The notes under the pieces were generated by a model, which was not told the origin of the DNA, did not search any database, and saw only the letters and a list, made by a program, of their open reading frames with translations. The position numbers were made by a program, and so were the translations under genes. From Gymnorhina tibicen (taxonomy: Eukaryota > Chordata > Aves > Passeriformes > Artamidae), in contig VXAZ01009672.1 in the NCBI GenBank assembly GCA_013399875.1, positions 1,548,553 to 1,612,552 of the forward strand: a DNA stretch of 64,000 nucleotides. Direction: 5' to 3'. Numbering within the stretch: the stretch's first letter is position 1; every line of letters starts with the position of its first letter. Positions 61,701 through 64,000 of this stretch are shown piece after piece.

Positions 61701-64000
61701 ACAGGAGATCAATTTGGTGAAGGAGAGAAAAGTAAAAAGATAAATAAACCAACATGTTTGACAGTGACTAAGCACAGAACATCTTTTTCAAAGAACTGAG
61801 GGGATGTTTTGTGAATGATGCTGTCCATACCTGACTACTATCATCTCCATGCATAACTTTGCAGTAAAAGATAAGATAGCTTTGTAATTTCTGATTGTGA
61901 AAGGTGTCTCAGACTCTTAATGAATTTTAAAGGAAAAAATTGAGAATTTTGGCTAAATCTGCCAATCCGTCTTATCAAATGCATCACTTCAGGGATGTAT
62001 TAGTCCTGCAGAAGGTGCTGCCTCTTTGTATTATGTAATTGCTTTTCTTAGAGTTCTCTGTGTGTCACACCACTAATACTCTTACTTCCAGCTCTTTGTG
62101 TGCATGTGAAATTGAGTCATGGGGGTTTTCCTGTTTTCTCCTGCATGAGCACTGCAGTTAAAGCATTTTTTTCTTTATGTAAATGTTGAAATGTTTAAAA
62201 TGGGATGAATGTAAAACTGTTGAGTAATATTCTCTTTTATGGTATAAAAAGAAATCCTGCCATAGTGTTTGTGTGAGTTGATATGAACATGTTCCATGAA
62301 GGATGAGCATCCATTCTATTACTCATTTTCAGAAGGAAAATTTGATATACATAGCTAAGTGCTTTTGTTTTTCTCCAAGCTTTCATGCCATCTAGGTCCT
62401 GATAGAGTCCATGTATTAGTTCATGCCCATTACACTGCATTGGGAAGAATATATGTGGAAATGACAAAGGAAAGAACTGAAGAAGTCATAACATGCTCAT
62501 TTACATAGGGTGTATGGTATTTATAAATGGTATTTAACGGATGAGTTCATGTGGCCTCTCCTGTAACATTTAAGAAAAGCCTGAAAAGAATAAACTGAAT
62601 ACTTTATTCACAAAAGTTTAACTGTAGGTGTGACTTGGAAAAGACAATTTAACCAAGAAGTCATCTCACAGAAACCTGTCTTTGTTCAAGGCTCTTGGTA
62701 GGTTTTCTGTTTGAGTTTGAATTGAAACTTGAATCTGCAACGTGATTGCTGCAGATAGGATGTTAGTATGATGAGTAGAAACTAGATTCTGGGCAAGTGC
62801 CATTATTAGGAAACTTGAGTGGGAGGTTATACCTTTTTGGTTTAGGAACATTTTGTCATGGTTAAGACCTTCTGTTGCACTTTGCAATGTGCAATGTGAT
62901 TGTGATTCCAGATGCTAATCAATTTAAGTAGTGAATTCTAGGTCTTGCAAAGATAGTCCCTGTTTCACACTTGGCCTTTTTAGTATAAACAAGCTTCAGA
63001 ACAAAGCTAAACAAATGAAAGTGAGTAGCCAGAATCTATTTCAGTGGTATATTAATTTTCCAGGCTTCATGATTTCTATTTCAAAATAAATACTCTTTGC
63101 TGCTTGTGGTATTTGGATGTATTTTTTTCTTGATTCTTAAGTGCCTTGCTATAACAGCAGGTATAAAAGTTGTCTGGGAAGAGCAAGGGTATTTTTGTGC
63201 ATGAATGATATGGTAAAATTTTAAATGAGAAATTGCTGCAACTCTGAGCATTTGAAGAAAGCTACAACAGAGTGAATTGTAGTGAATTGAAAGTAAGGAT
63301 ATGCTTGTGTTTAGCTGTGGGTACTGACCTCAGACCAAAGAAGGAAAAGTGAAGATAAGACTGAAATGAGAGAGAAGAGCTGGTGACAAAACCAACAGCG
63401 AACCTCCAAATAAACTGGCTACATAGGATCTGTAAAGCCTCAAGCAAACTCTAAGACCTACTCATTAACCTCAGTTTCTCACAAGCCACTTTGTATCTTT
63501 ACCAGTTGTAGTTGAAATTATGTTTTAGAATTGTCATGTGAATATAGAGATCTGAACCTGTTAGGACATCCTGGGTTAGGACAAGGGTTCAGATAAGTTA
63601 GTTCAATTATGAAAATGCTTGAGTAAAATTTGAAGGAAGGTAGGAAAAAACTTTTTAGTACACACGGTCTTCAAATGATTTTTAGTTGTCTGCAAAATGA
63701 AAGTTTACTAAATGCGTTTTAACAGAAGGAGCCAGAAATGAGTCAGATGACAGCTAATTGTGGCAATACTAAAGAAGTATTTAGGGGTTCATGGGTTAGA
63801 GTATTAGCATGAGTGCAATGTCCCTGAAAGATGCCTGATTGGCCATTGCTTTGTGCATTGTGTGTGTTTTCTTCAGAGAACTAATTGCTGCAATATGTTA
63901 AGGGATACCTTTTTCCTAAAAGGAAATATAAACAATTTTAATAATAATACTTCAAAGAAAAATTTTAGAAATACTTTAAAATTTTTTTTCTTCTTTTTTT
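55701..64000 (+). other. Intron after exon w14 (continues past the window)
   Basis: At least 8300 bp, starting with donor gtaaga, phase 1. The next constitutive TTC7B exon (expected to begin near GSVHATS in human numbering) is not found before 64000. Apart from the candidate cassette exon at 59111-59275 I see only AT-rich sequence with T-runs. No mobile element was recognised. Confidence 0.88.
59111..59275 (+). other. Candidate alternative cassette exon of TTC7B
   Basis: A strong acceptor (pyrimidine-rich, ...gctttttag, ending at 59110) is followed by 165 bp that are open in exactly the frame required by the phase-1 end of exon w14. A possible donor, gtaaat, stands at 59276. The segment starts and ends in phase 1, so it could be included without disturbing the downstream frame. 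It would encode Ala, then SDTSSSSLSRTESPLQLFVS, SHLPHPHPKPDTFVWPHAAS and PYCDQVPEPCSPTR, then one base. If the donor is not used, the frame reads on to a TGA at 59296-59298. I do not recall this segment with certainty in any known isoform. The donor is weak (T at -1, A at +5). Confidence 0.45.

Noticed and set aside
1..64000. Prokaryote-type features (operons, CRISPR arrays, defence genes, riboswitches, Rho-independent terminators)
   Set aside because: The window is eukaryotic intron and exon sequence; no direct-repeat arrays or gene clusters are present.

Overview
The window is a piece of a vertebrate nuclear genome, almost certainly a bird and probably a songbird. It is mostly intron. Fourteen exons on the + strand, separated by canonical GT-AG introns, give one continuous frame of 507 codons. 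I recognise the product as TTC7B, a tetratricopeptide-repeat scaffold of the plasma-membrane phosphatidylinositol 4-kinase complex (PI4KA, TTC7, FAM126/hyccin, EFR3). The bird assignment rests on several CR1 retroposon fragments, including avian-type 3' ends with the TTCTGTG-like tail. It also rests on two minus-strand solo LTRs that resemble passerine endogenous-retrovirus LTRs I remember. The passerine part is inference.

Layout: 1-737 is intron. Exons lie at 738-868, 2857-2978, 12648-12726, 14750-14922, 18856-18919, 24034-24171, 29170-29253, 30438-30542, 31845-31962, 32159-32216, 35730-35802, 37062-37222, 51326-51442 and 55603-55700. 55701-64000 is the start of the next intron. The first about 148 codons and the last about 190 codons of the usual roughly 843-residue protein lie outside the window. 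No promoter, start codon, stop codon or second gene is visible. Every splice phase was checked by hand and joins correctly.

Mobile elements in the introns: CR1 fragments at 15.7, 20.7, 20.8-21.8 and 33.5-34.1 kb. Much older CR1-like remnants lie near 47.2-47.5 kb (minus) and 51.85-52.13 kb (plus). Solo LTRs lie at 13.9-14.4 kb and at 23181-23631; the latter is bounded by a perfect 5-bp target duplication and contains the window's only N, at 23478. A possible tRNA-derived SINE head lies at 40.9 kb.

Points worth a second look: (1) a 165-bp open, phase-matched, symmetric candidate cassette exon at 59111-59275 that would add a Ser/Pro/His-rich segment to a flexible part of TTC7B; (2) a 31-bp near-perfect stem-loop at 4181-4258, miRNA-precursor-like in size; (3) a 105-bp exact direct duplication (8625-8729 and 10308-10412); (4) a canonical G-quadruplex motif abutting an alternating purine-pyrimidine tract at 22289-22352. 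I found no defence system, CRISPR array, operon or other prokaryote-type system. Apart from these points the window is an ordinary intron-rich gene.
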